Below are positions 42,761 to 51,637 of a DNA stretch of 64,000 nt, piece by piece. Source of the stretch: G963662605 sp963662605 (GTDB taxonomy: Bacteria; Bacteroidota; Ignavibacteria; Ignavibacteriales; Ignavibacteriaceae); NCBI GenBank assembly GCA_963662605.1, contig OY759785.1:3596001-3660000 (forward strand), given 5' to 3'. Position numbers and translations under genes: made by a program. Under the pieces are notes generated by a model. The model did not search any database, was not told where the DNA came from, and was given only the letters and a program-made list of their open reading frames with translations. The first letter of the stretch is position 1; each line of letters opens with the position of its first letter.

Positions 42761-44017
42761 TTATAACATATTAACAATCGGTTCAAGCGTGAGTACTATT
42801 GTAAGCAGTATTAGTATAACAATAGTAACCCAACCGATTGTGTTTTTTATTACACCGTTTCTATCATTGCCCATTACTTCGTATTTATTGATAATTATCA
42901 TCATTGATATAAGTACGACAGGAAGAAGCATACCGTTGATGATCTGCGTCCAAAGAATAATCGGAATGAGCGGTGCGCCGGGTATCAGAATGATGAAGAT
43001 AGAAACGACCATAATTGCTGTAAAGAAGGTATAAAACTCCGGAGCTTCTTTAAGCTTTTTGTCAATTCCCGCCTCAAATCCAAAGGCTTCACAGATATAG
43101 TAGGCTGTCGCTAAAGGTAATATTGCAGCTGCAAACACAGAAGCGATAAGCAAACCAAAGGCAAATAATTGTGAGGCAAATATTCCGGCAACCGGTTTTA
43201 GTGCCAACGCCGCATCTTTAGCTTCGTGTATGACTTGTGTATTCGCATTTTGATGTAGTGACGCCGCACACGCAACGACAATAAAAAAGGCGACTCCGAC
43301 TGTGAGAACACAGCCGATAACAACATCCACCATCGTGTATGGATAATCTTCTTTTGTCAATCCTTTTTCAATTACTGCCGACTGCATATAAAATTGCATC
43401 CAGGGTGCAATGGTGGTACCGATAATACCTATAACTATGCTGACGTATCCAAAATTAAATTGAACTTCGGGCTTAATAATTGATTGCCCGATTTCGTTCC
43501 AATTCGGTTTTTGCATTAAAGCAGAAACAACATAGGTCAGAAGAAATACACTAAACACAAGAAATATTTTTTCGGAGGAGCGATAGCTCCCCTTCACCAC
43601 AAGCAGCCAAACCAGAATACCTGCGAGGGGGACCGATATGTACCGGCTCATACCCAGAATTTCCATACTGCCGGCGACACCGGCAAATTCTGACGTTGTA
43701 TTTCCTATGTTGGAGATCACCAGACCGAGGGAAATAAAAAATGTTATCTTAACGCCGAAGTTTTCTCTGATTAAATCAGCCAGACCTTTGCCTGTTATGA
43801 TTCCCATGCGTGCATTCATTTCCTGAACAACTAACAAAATCACAAACGCGGGGATTAACGTCCATATCAATGCATATCCGTACTGCGCACCGGCAATAGA
43901 ATATGTCGTTATGCCGCCGACATCATTATCAACGCTGCCGGTTATGATTCCCGGGCCAATTAATGCAAGCAATATCAGAAGTCTTTTGTAGAGACTCTTT
44001 TTCTTTGTAACTGTCAT
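42761..44017 (-). CDS. Nramp-related divalent metal transporter (non-canonical site)
   Basis: A 418-residue protein with about eleven membrane helices. Helix 1 reads GPGIITGSVDNDVGGITTYS, where canonical Nramps have DPGN. Helix 6 reads GIIGTTIAPWMQFYMQSAV, where canonical Nramps have MPH. Loss of the metal-coordinating Met (Ala here) is a feature of Nramp-related magnesium transporters, so Mg or Mn import is a reasonable guess. I favour the ATG at 44017; a GTG at 44044 is also possible. It lies 56 bases after the MgtE_N/CBS gene stop, in the same direction. Confidence 0.85.
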   Translation of the reverse strand: MTVTKKKSLYKRLLILLALIGPGIITGSVDNDVGGITTYSIAGAQYGYALIWTLIPAFVILLVVQEMNARMGIITGKGLADLIRENFGVKITFFISLGLVISNIGNTTSEFAGVAGSMEILGMSRYISVPLAGILVWLLVVKGSYRSSEKIFLVFSVFLLTYVVSALMQKPNWNEIGQSIIKPEVQFNFGYVSIVIGIIGTTIAPWMQFYMQSAVIEKGLTKEDYPYTMVDVVIGCVLTVGVAFFIVVACAASLHQNANTQVIHEAKDAALALKPVAGIFASQLFAFGLLIASVFAAAILPLATAYYICEAFGFEAGIDKKLKEAPEFYTFFTAIMVVSIFIILIPGAPLIPIILWTQIINGMLLPVVLISMMIIINKYEVMGNDRNGVIKNTIGWVTIVILILLTIVLTLEPIVNML

Positions 44018-44073
44018 TTTATATAAGTAATTTATGTCCCGCACACGGATGCGAGCCGGTTAATACATTCGGT

Positions 44074-45288
44074 TTATTTGCGGAGTATCTCATCAAGAAT
44101 ATCATGAATGATAACATTTCCTTCAAGCTGCATATCATGGTTCACAATCGGTATACTCAGCAGATTATACTTTGATGCAACCTCAACAAGCTGTTCCTTT
44201 TCATCATTGTCATACATAAAGATAACATCTTTATGCATTAAACTTTTCAACGCTTCTTTGCCTTCGGCAAACATCAGATCGCGCAGCGTAACTTTACCGA
44301 CTAATTTACCTTTAGCATTAGTCACATAAATGTAATTCATCAACCCTTCTTCGGGTTTTTCATGACGCAAAGATTTAATAACATCGTCAACCGTGGTATC
44401 GGATGAAAATGCAATGTATTCGGGATTCATGATACTTCCAATATCCTTATCCTCATATTGCATTAAATCACGAATCTCGTCGGATGTTTCTTTCTCCATA
44501 TTGGAAAGAAGCTCTTCGGCTTTGGATTCTTCCAATCCATCAAGAATATCGGCAGCTTCGTCGGAGGGCATTTCTTCCAAAATATCGGCGGCTTTTTCGG
44601 TGGACAAGTTTTCGATAACCTTTATCTGAGCATCATCTTCCATCTCTTCCAAAACATCGGCACTTCGGGCGTTGTCCATTTTATTGAAAAGCATCATTCC
44701 TGTCTGCGTATCAATGTCTTCTATAATATCAGCCAGATCGGATGGGTGCATGGTGGCGAGTTTATCATAGGTTTTTGACAAGACGACGTTATCGCCTGCC
44801 GTCATCAGAGCTTCCACGTCATTCCACAAAATCAGTTTGGAGGGAAGTTTAATGCCTACTTTGGAGATTAATTTTGCAAGCCCCATTCTTCTCATCAGAC
44901 CTTCAATACCAATATCAACGGCGACAACAAACGTACCGCCCGGAACGACAACTAAACGAATATCGTTAACACGAACGACTTTGCGTCCGTTAATATCAAT
45001 TATCTGTTGATCGAGAATCTTTTTCTTCAGGAAGAATAATTGGGAAGTGTCTACTTCTTCACTTTGACCGCAGGATAGGTGGTATTGACCTTTTTTCTTG
45101 GCAATTTGGAAGTGCCGCCAGTTAATGTACTTTATGCCGTCTTGAGTTTTGAGCACCACCGCAACAACTTTAGGGTTCTGAATATCTCCCGTTACGCCTA
45201 AATCCTCAAGTCGTCCCATGACTTGAAAATCGTGAGAAAAAATTTTGTTGTTCAGTATTCTACTGAAATATAGGCTTGTGAATTTCAT
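44074..45288 (-). CDS. PRC-like, MgtE N-domain and CBS-pair regulator without a membrane domain
   Basis: A 404-residue soluble protein. Residues 1-130 look like two PRC-barrel-type beta units (GRLEDLGVTGDIQNPKVVAV, VRVNDIRLVVVPGG). Residues about 150-275 form the MgtE N-type helical superhelix (MHPSDLADIIEDID, DVLEEMEDDAQIKVIENLS, AADILEEMPSDEAADILDGL). Two CBS domains follow (DVIKSLRHEKPEEGLMNYIY, LLSIPIVNHDMQLEGNVI). In MgtE this cytosolic part senses Mg and gates the channel; here the channel is absent and the next gene is an Nramp-type transporter. It probably regulates that transporter in trans. Confidence 0.88.
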   Translation of the reverse strand: MKFTSLYFSRILNNKIFSHDFQVMGRLEDLGVTGDIQNPKVVAVVLKTQDGIKYINWRHFQIAKKKGQYHLSCGQSEEVDTSQLFFLKKKILDQQIIDINGRKVVRVNDIRLVVVPGGTFVVAVDIGIEGLMRRMGLAKLISKVGIKLPSKLILWNDVEALMTAGDNVVLSKTYDKLATMHPSDLADIIEDIDTQTGMMLFNKMDNARSADVLEEMEDDAQIKVIENLSTEKAADILEEMPSDEAADILDGLEESKAEELLSNMEKETSDEIRDLMQYEDKDIGSIMNPEYIAFSSDTTVDDVIKSLRHEKPEEGLMNYIYVTNAKGKLVGKVTLRDLMFAEGKEALKSLMHKDVIFMYDNDEKEQLVEVASKYNLLSIPIVNHDMQLEGNVIIHDILDEILRK

Positions 45289-45304
45289 GGCTCACGCTCC
45301 TTGT

Positions 45305-45379
45305 CCCCGCATCGGTCACATGCTCGGGGCTGTTTTTTTCAAGGATTGTTTAATGAGGCTGATCTCAAGTCCAGCCATT
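45305..45379 (-). promoter_or_regulatory. Structured 5' leader of the metal transport operon
   Basis: Two hairpins in minus orientation: TAATGGCTG..CAGCC..TTA type arms (45351-45379), then CCCCG..CAT / ATGCGGGG (45305-45329). The second hairpin ends two bases before the AAGGAG of the 45288 gene. I find no match to the M-box or yybP-ykoY consensus. Possible cation-responsive leader, by context only. Confidence 0.35.
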
Positions 45380-45481
45380 AACTATTGTATAAGAAAATTT
45401 TCCTTATAACGCTCCGTTCAATAATTATTTATTAAATAGGCTCAAAAGTACAAAAGTTTTCCGAGTTAGAAAAGGTGAAAG

Positions 45482-46132
45482 TTATTTGGCTGCCGTCTTT
45501 TCACTTCTTTTATGTTTAACATATTCAATAACAGCGGGCAGTACGGATATAAAAATAATTGCAAGAATAACGATTGAGAAATTCTTCTTCACGATCGGCA
45601 CATTACCGAAAAGATAACCGGAATAGACGAATAAGCACACCCAGAGGATTCCTCCAAAAACATCAAAAGCAACAAACCTGATATAGTTCATTCTCCCGAT
45701 GCCGGTAACAAATGGAGCAAACGTTCTGATTATCGGGATGAAGCGTGCAAGTATGGTCGTTTTGCCTCCATGCTTCAGATAAAAGGCATGCGTTTTCTCC
45801 AGATATTCTTTTTTCAGAAACCTGATGTTTTTCTCAAAAACTTTCGGCCCGATGTAATGCCCGATCCAGTAATTTGTATTGTCTCCGGCGACAGCAGCGA
45901 TTATAAGCAGAACTACCAATAAGTGAACATTGAGTACCCCCAATGCGGCTAAGGCGCCAGCTGCAAACAATAGAGAGTCACCGGGTAAAAACGGAGTGAA
46001 TACAAAACCGGTCTCAGCAAAAATCACAAAGAATAGAATTGCATAAGTAGACGTTCCGTAATGTGTGACAATTTCACTTAAGTGCTTGTCTAAGTGGATA
46101 AATAAATCAAACAAATACGATATAATTTCCAT
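45482..46132 (-). CDS. DedA/SNARE-associated family membrane protein
   Basis: A 216-residue membrane protein with the DedA motifs FTPFLPGDSLLFAAGALAA, GDNTNYWIGHYIGPKVF and ILARFIPIIRTFAPFVTGIG. DedA proteins are implicated in polyprenyl-phosphate or phospholipid scrambling and in proton-motive force maintenance. I start it at ATG 46132, with AAGGAA just before it; an upstream in-frame ATG at 46165 lacks this. Confidence 0.9.
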   Translation of the reverse strand: MEIISYLFDLFIHLDKHLSEIVTHYGTSTYAILFFVIFAETGFVFTPFLPGDSLLFAAGALAALGVLNVHLLVVLLIIAAVAGDNTNYWIGHYIGPKVFEKNIRFLKKEYLEKTHAFYLKHGGKTTILARFIPIIRTFAPFVTGIGRMNYIRFVAFDVFGGILWVCLFVYSGYLFGNVPIVKKNFSIVILAIIFISVLPAVIEYVKHKRSEKTAAK

Positions 46133-46221
46133 GAGTTCCTTAAATGACGAAATTTTAAAATACATGGCAAGTTACGAAAACCGTGAAAAATCTCCCCCGG
46201 AAATTTCCATTTCAACCATAT

Positions 46222-47457
46222 CTATTTTTGCAGTTTCTTAAGGGAATCAATCAACGCCTGATACAATAACTCGCCCTGTAATTCATAACCACGCCTTGTC
46301 AAATGAACCCTGTCGCGGCCGCACAATCCGGCCTTATACCATTTTTTAATCGAGCGCGCACCACCCATAACCGCGTAAAAATCCCATACCGCCGCGTCAT
46401 ATTCTTCAGCAACGGTAAAGATTGATTCTTCGGCTTTTTTATTGTTCGGATTAGGCCTCTTCCTTCTGCGGTTGCTGTCTCCCGGAGCTGTTAATAGTAT
46501 TGCCGTTTCAGGCAAAGCACTCCGCACCCGGCGGAGTAGTTCACCAAAGGCATTCTGGAAGCCCGTGGAGGAAAATCGTTTTGCCGAAGCATCATTTGTC
46601 CCGAGTGAGATAATGAGCAAATCGGGAGCCATAATGCGCAATTGAGATTCCAGCAAGCTGCATTTTAGAAAAGAAGTAACCGCCGCCCCTGTTACTCCGG
46701 CAGAGCTATAGACTACACCCGCGGAATCAGACAGAGGGACAAACCCATAAATGACTACTTTTCCGGAATCGGAGTTTTTGACAAAGGTAACCACCGCTTC
46801 GTTTCTGGAGTTTTTAAATATAACGTCTATATATCCCGAATCCTTACACGCTTTTACCGATTGGATGGTCGAATCCTGTTTTAATGTGTATGTATTGTTT
46901 GGTGTTGAGATAAAAATTCGCAGCGTAGTAAACGAATATTGCACGTAAGGATCATTAGCAAGTGATACTATGATTGCCGCTTCGGGGGCTTCTGTCATGA
47001 CGCTGATTCCGGCAAGGCCCAATTCCTCTGCAGGTTGTGCCTGAATATTTGTTGCGTGAGTCCACTCCCCGCTGAAGCTGATAAAATAATTTTTAGGCTG
47101 ATAAGTATTAGCCATGTTGTATGGAAAAATGAAACCGCGGCCGCCGTTTTTACCGGGAAATTCCGTTTGCAGTTTTTTTCTTACCGCATCAGGAAAAAAA
47201 TCTGCCTGGATGTGCGAGTCACCCAGGTGAAAAATTTTAAACTGCTTTCCCTTGCCTGAATCAACATCCGATAGCTTTTTAAAAACACCTTTAAAAATAC
47301 TCCCGGACTTTCCATAAAACCGAATTGTATTCTCTTTAGTATTTACAAACGGATATGATTTAATCAGTGAACTGCCGTTCTGTGGAAAAGCAGGCAATGC
47401 TAAAATAACGGATAACAAACAAATGATCGGAAAAGACTTAAAGTACTTGCGAACCAT
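46222..47457 (-). CDS. SGNH/GDSL-type hydrolase, secreted
   Basis: A 411-residue protein with signal peptide (about 1-25), nucleophile block IFHLGDSHIQADFFP (Ser81), a block III SLGTNDAS, and DRVHLTRRGYELQGELL (catalytic Asp/His). GDSH-type SGNH hydrolases act on acetyl or acyl groups of polysaccharide or peptidoglycan in the periplasm. The start at 47457 is chosen because it begins the signal peptide; the longer frame to 47754 runs inside the upstream gene. Tandem with a paralogue. Confidence 0.85.
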   Translation of the reverse strand: MVRKYFKSFPIICLLSVILALPAFPQNGSSLIKSYPFVNTKENTIRFYGKSGSIFKGVFKKLSDVDSGKGKQFKIFHLGDSHIQADFFPDAVRKKLQTEFPGKNGGRGFIFPYNMANTYQPKNYFISFSGEWTHATNIQAQPAEELGLAGISVMTEAPEAAIIVSLANDPYVQYSFTTLRIFISTPNNTYTLKQDSTIQSVKACKDSGYIDVIFKNSRNEAVVTFVKNSDSGKVVIYGFVPLSDSAGVVYSSAGVTGAAVTSFLKCSLLESQLRIMAPDLLIISLGTNDASAKRFSSTGFQNAFGELLRRVRSALPETAILLTAPGDSNRRRKRPNPNNKKAEESIFTVAEEYDAAVWDFYAVMGGARSIKKWYKAGLCGRDRVHLTRRGYELQGELLYQALIDSLKKLQK

Positions 47458-47467
47458 GAATACCGTT

Positions 47468-48856
47468 TTAGTTGTGCGACTGACCATATATTTCCAATAA
47501 TAAAGCGCGGAAGAACATCTCGGCAACAAGATTGGCTCCGGCAGGTGTAAAATGAATATAATCTGATGTGCCGAGCTCGGGCTTGTGATTAACCCATGCA
47601 GCCATTGAATTTCTGCCCCCCATAGCCTTGAACACATCCCAGAATGCACATCCAGCTCTGAATGCCGCTTTTCTTTGCGCCTCTCGAATAATTTCGACGT
47701 TTGGATTGGTAACGAGGCTGTCGCCTTTTTTCTGATCAACATCGGAAACGCCAAGGACTATAATAGAAATCCCCGGAGCCATTTTCTTTATCCTCGTCAA
47801 ACTCTGATAACACCAGTTCTCAACGGCACTTTCATTTTGTGATGGAACCGGCACGGCATTAACCCCATACTGAAATAAAATAAGCTTTACTCCGAGCGTG
47901 GATATTCTATTAGAAAAGTTTGATTCATTTAATCTTGCAAATTCAAGGCCGAAGCTCCCCCGTTGCGGTATATTATCTACCGAGATACCTGTTTCATTAT
48001 CAAGCAGGATACCGGAAATGTCGGGGCTATCCTGCCCGCTAAATGTAAACCTGATGCGTGCCGGTGAATCCTCGAATGTCCATTCGTTAGTTCTGTATCC
48101 GGCAATCGGAAGCAACAGCAAATTGTCAACGCTCTGCCCATCAGCAGTGACAGTAACATTTACCACCGATTTATTATTGCCGGTGAGTAATCGCACCTTA
48201 TGATAGTTCCGTGCTGATTTTGCAATGTTCAAATCAATATATCCCTGACAAATACTATCAGCCCCCTCAACCGCCACTTTATCAAAACGGATAAAACTCC
48301 CCGGAAAATCAAACCGGGAATCCCCGAATCCTTTTTTACCTCCGGCATACATTGTCACCCACTTTGCATTTTCAGACGTGGTCAACGAGTGCGATGCAAA
48401 TCCGTTACCCGGCCCGGGCGAAATGAATCCGACACCGCCACCGCCAAATTGATTTTGCAGTCTTGATCGGAAATATGTCGTTATTCTATCGCCCTCAATC
48501 TGTGAATCGCCGTAGTGCAATATTCGTATCGGGCTTGTTTTGGACTCGCCAAGAGCATTAAGGAAACCAGCTAAAGAACTTTTATCATTATCAGGGAATT
48601 CAATCGGTATTACGGATTCGCGCAATTTTTCAATATCAACCGCGCTGAGTGAACCGCTTTCGAACGGCTTGCTGTTCTGTTCGTAAAGTGAAGATACGCC
48701 TTTGTCCTCTTCCTTTTTCCCCTCAAGAAATTTCACAATCCCATTATCGGTGAAGAAAGATATAAATGCATCCTTTCCGGCGATGATAAAAGCACCGGTA
48801 AGAAAAATCGCAATTATCAGTAGTATATAAAAAAACGAATTCGCTTTTTGTTTCAT
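47468..48856 (-). CDS. SGNH/GDSL-type hydrolase, membrane-anchored
   Basis: A 462-residue protein with an N-terminal membrane helix (FFYILLIIAIFLTGAFIIAG), nucleophile block RILHYGDSQIEGD (Ser118), LFQYGVNAV in place of block III, and SDYIHFTPAGANLVAEMFF at the end. Periplasmic or surface carbohydrate esterase/acyltransferase role expected, like AlgX/PatB-type partners of MBOAT acyltransferases. No MBOAT gene is in the window. The downstream paralogue starts 10 bases after its stop. Confidence 0.83.
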   Translation of the reverse strand: MKQKANSFFYILLIIAIFLTGAFIIAGKDAFISFFTDNGIVKFLEGKKEEDKGVSSLYEQNSKPFESGSLSAVDIEKLRESVIPIEFPDNDKSSLAGFLNALGESKTSPIRILHYGDSQIEGDRITTYFRSRLQNQFGGGGVGFISPGPGNGFASHSLTTSENAKWVTMYAGGKKGFGDSRFDFPGSFIRFDKVAVEGADSICQGYIDLNIAKSARNYHKVRLLTGNNKSVVNVTVTADGQSVDNLLLLPIAGYRTNEWTFEDSPARIRFTFSGQDSPDISGILLDNETGISVDNIPQRGSFGLEFARLNESNFSNRISTLGVKLILFQYGVNAVPVPSQNESAVENWCYQSLTRIKKMAPGISIIVLGVSDVDQKKGDSLVTNPNVEIIREAQRKAAFRAGCAFWDVFKAMGGRNSMAAWVNHKPELGTSDYIHFTPAGANLVAEMFFRALLLEIYGQSHN

Positions 48857-48996
48857 ACGCTAAGATTTAAGGTGAATGGAACCCGGTCAATTTCATTTGC
48901 CGGATAGTAAAAAATTGATTATAATCTTTTATCCCATAAACATAATTTTATGGCCGTGTAATTTATGACTTAATGCCGAAACTAAAAAGAGACACT

Positions 48997-49422
48997 ATGA
49001 AGATCGAACAGACTGACATCACGCTTCCCCCATTCCCTAAAGGATACCACATCATCTCCAGGCATATAGATGATGCAATATCCAAAACGTCGAAAATAAA
49101 AACCGGGATATGCCATATTTTCATTCATCATACATCAGCATCCATTACACTTAATGAGAATGCCGATCCGGATGTGCGCAAAGATTTTGATACGTTTTTT
49201 AACCAGCTGGTACCGGAAAATTTTCCGAAATTCAGGCACACCACCGAAGGTTCCGACGACATGCCCGCTCATATCAAATCATCCATATTGGGGGCATCAG
49301 TGACTGTACCTCTGAAAAACGGTAAAATTTATACAGGGGTTTGGCAGGGGGTGTATCTTTGTGAACACAGAATTTATGGCGGCAGCCGCAAGTTGACAGT
49401 AACAATCATTGGCGAGGAATAG
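48997..49422 (+). CDS. YjbQ family protein (UPF0047)
   Basis: A 141-residue single-domain protein with the family signature: CHIFIHHTSASITLNENADP, FRHTTEGSDDMPAHIKSSIL and GTWQG-like GVWQGVYLCEHR. YjbQ proteins have reported weak thiamine-phosphate synthase activity, but their true role is unsettled. The His residues in HHTSA and the HTTEGSDDMPAH segment would bind metal. I prefer the ATG at 48997; an in-frame start eight codons earlier exists. Confidence 0.92.
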   Translation: MKIEQTDITLPPFPKGYHIISRHIDDAISKTSKIKTGICHIFIHHTSASITLNENADPDVRKDFDTFFNQLVPENFPKFRHTTEGSDDMPAHIKSSILGASVTVPLKNGKIYTGVWQGVYLCEHRIYGGSRKLTVTIIGEE

Positions 49423-49544
49423 CCCTTTCGTGTGATTTGCATTACAAAAACCACATATATATTGCTGTCGTTACATTTATTTAATTTTTTTTGAATATAT
49501 ATAGTACTATTTTCGCTAACAATAACATTTCACGTGAGGTTATC

Positions 49545-51626
49545 TTGAAAACACTTAACTTTTATATTTTCTCACTGAATAAAAGAATCCGGCGCGAGCT
49601 TGGGTTTTTATTGCTGCCAGTGCTGATGATTTTTCTTCTACCGGGCTGTATAGAAAAATTCAATGCCCCGAGTTGGGATGTTGAACTCAATGTCCCGGTG
49701 CTCAATAAATCGTATACACTGCTCGATGTTGTTAATAAGGATACAACATATCTAAAAACCGGTGGGTCCAACCAGCTCTACTACTCCGACAAACAACCAT
49801 TTAATCCGATTCAGGTTGATAAAAAATTGACCCTAAGTCCGATTCAAGCCACCTCAAAATTCGGCTTGACGACTATTGCGATAACAAATCCTGATCCTCA
49901 AATAGTTACACTTACTCCTCCGACATATCCACCTGCAACCGGAACTTTTGCAGTGCTGCCGGAATCTCGTCAGGAAGTTGATGCAGTAGTTCCAACAAAT
50001 CCTTCATTTGAAAGTGCAGTTTTTGAATCGGGAACACTTACCATCGCAATTCAAAACAACAATGGAATTCAATTCAGGATAGACTCCCTACAAATCATTG
50101 ACAACAGAACCCCGGGGGCGACCAACGTACTTGTAAAGTCTACTACTGCTACGACGGTGGCTTCGGGTGCAACCGGAACTATCACTCTCGATCTTGCAGG
50201 TAAAACACTATATAATAAGATAAAAACAGCGCTATTTATTTATACTGCGCCAATGACTAACGTAACTATTCCCAGCAACGCTAATACGAAAGTCACGACA
50301 ACTTTTAGCAACCTGCAACCATCCAGTGTTGTTGCACCGGTTCCGGCGCAAAGTCCGCAGTCAATGAGCGGATCATTTGTTCTGGATTCGGAATCTTCAT
50401 TAGATACGGTTAAAATCGCAGAAGGCTCAATGAGCTTTACAGTTTCCAACTATTTTAACGTAGCAATAAAGACAGATATGACTGTCACAAATCTGTATAC
50501 CGCTTCAAATACCCCGTATACAACATCCTTCAGTGTTCCAGCTAAAGGCTCACAAGTAGTTACCATTCCATCACTCACGGATTGGAGCATTCGCTCAGCA
50601 TCTCTGACAAATCAGTTGGGCTATACTGCAGTGGTAACCGTACAGCAATCTTCATCAGCGGTCTCGGTTTCCAAGAGTGATAGTGCGACTGTAAAAGTCA
50701 ATATGAGTCAGCTTGTTCTTAAATCTATTCACGGCAGAATCAAGCCGACCGCCTTGAATTTCGACACAACCACCGTCGCCCTGGCACTTAACAGCTTGCA
50801 GAACCTGACCGCAACAACAATCAAAATGACCGGGCTTGATGTCAATTTTGATGTTGCACTTTCCGCAGGAATCAAATTGGATTTTGCGGGCTCTCTGACC
50901 GGATATAATTCTCTGGGCAGCACCGCTTCCCTCACCATTCCAACGACACGACTTAGCGGAGGTGGCACCGCATCAAAAGTAACCTTAAGTTCATCAGAGC
51001 TTGATGTTTTTATCAATAAATTTGTCAAAAAAGTACCCGATCAGATAAAAGTTATTTACTCGGCTACGCTAAATCCGTCACCGTCGGTAAGTGATCCGGT
51101 TGCCCGAATCACAAATACCGATTCATTATTTGGTACGGTTAACATATATGCTCCGCTGAACGTCGGTATTATCGGCGGTAAGTTGGTAGATTCAACCGAT
51201 ATTAATATCTCCGATGAAAACAGAACCAACAGCGACAAAGTACAAACCGCAACGGTATCTCTGGAGTTGACCAACAGCATCCCTGCAGGACTGACATTCT
51301 ATGCAAAGTTTCTTGATGCAAATGGCGACAGCGTTCTGTCAATGCCTCCGAAAACTGCCGGGAATACCTATCCGACTGTCATCGCCCCTGCAATAGTCGG
51401 AACTTCGGGAACCGTAACCTCCCCAACGTCAACTAAGATTGAAATGAAGTTGACCGGTTCGGAGATTGATAAATTCCTGAACAGTAAAAAATTAGTTTAT
51501 ACACTGCTGGTAGATACTTCTACTCCATCAGGGTCCTCGGCCGGTTCTCCGGTTAAATTCTATTCGAGTGATGCCGTCAAGATATATGCGGCCGGTTCAT
51601 TAACGTACCGTGTAACATCGAAGTAA
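49545..51626 (+). CDS. Large lipoprotein of unknown function paired with an outer-membrane barrel
   Basis: A 693-residue protein. I propose the TTG at 49545, preceded by GTGAGG with good spacing; no ATG is in a suitable place. The signal ends in the lipobox LLPGC, so it should be lipid-anchored. The mature part (IEKFNAPSWDVELNVPVLNK) is a long Thr/Ser/Val-rich beta protein with repeated segments ending KxxSxxxxTVK. The start is characteristic of surface lipoproteins in this phylum but I know no function. The barrel gene follows 11 bases after the stop, so the two probably work together. Confidence 0.75.
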   Translation: MKTLNFYIFSLNKRIRRELGFLLLPVLMIFLLPGCIEKFNAPSWDVELNVPVLNKSYTLLDVVNKDTTYLKTGGSNQLYYSDKQPFNPIQVDKKLTLSPIQATSKFGLTTIAITNPDPQIVTLTPPTYPPATGTFAVLPESRQEVDAVVPTNPSFESAVFESGTLTIAIQNNNGIQFRIDSLQIIDNRTPGATNVLVKSTTATTVASGATGTITLDLAGKTLYNKIKTALFIYTAPMTNVTIPSNANTKVTTTFSNLQPSSVVAPVPAQSPQSMSGSFVLDSESSLDTVKIAEGSMSFTVSNYFNVAIKTDMTVTNLYTASNTPYTTSFSVPAKGSQVVTIPSLTDWSIRSASLTNQLGYTAVVTVQQSSSAVSVSKSDSATVKVNMSQLVLKSIHGRIKPTALNFDTTTVALALNSLQNLTATTIKMTGLDVNFDVALSAGIKLDFAGSLTGYNSLGSTASLTIPTTRLSGGGTASKVTLSSSELDVFINKFVKKVPDQIKVIYSATLNPSPSVSDPVARITNTDSLFGTVNIYAPLNVGIIGGKLVDSTDINISDENRTNSDKVQTATVSLELTNSIPAGLTFYAKFLDANGDSVLSMPPKTAGNTYPTVIAPAIVGTSGTVTSPTSTKIEMKLTGSEIDKFLNSKKLVYTLLVDTSTPSGSSAGSPVKFYSSDAVKIYAAGSLTYRVTSK

Positions 51627-51637
51627 GGAGCAGAAAG

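Noticed and set aside
45289..45481. M-box or yybP-ykoY riboswitch before the metal operon
   Set aside because: Hairpins are present, but I could not find the conserved cores of either class.
47458..47754. Longer N-terminus for the downstream SGNH hydrolase
   Set aside because: It lies within the upstream hydrolase gene; the ATG at 47457 begins a normal signal peptide.
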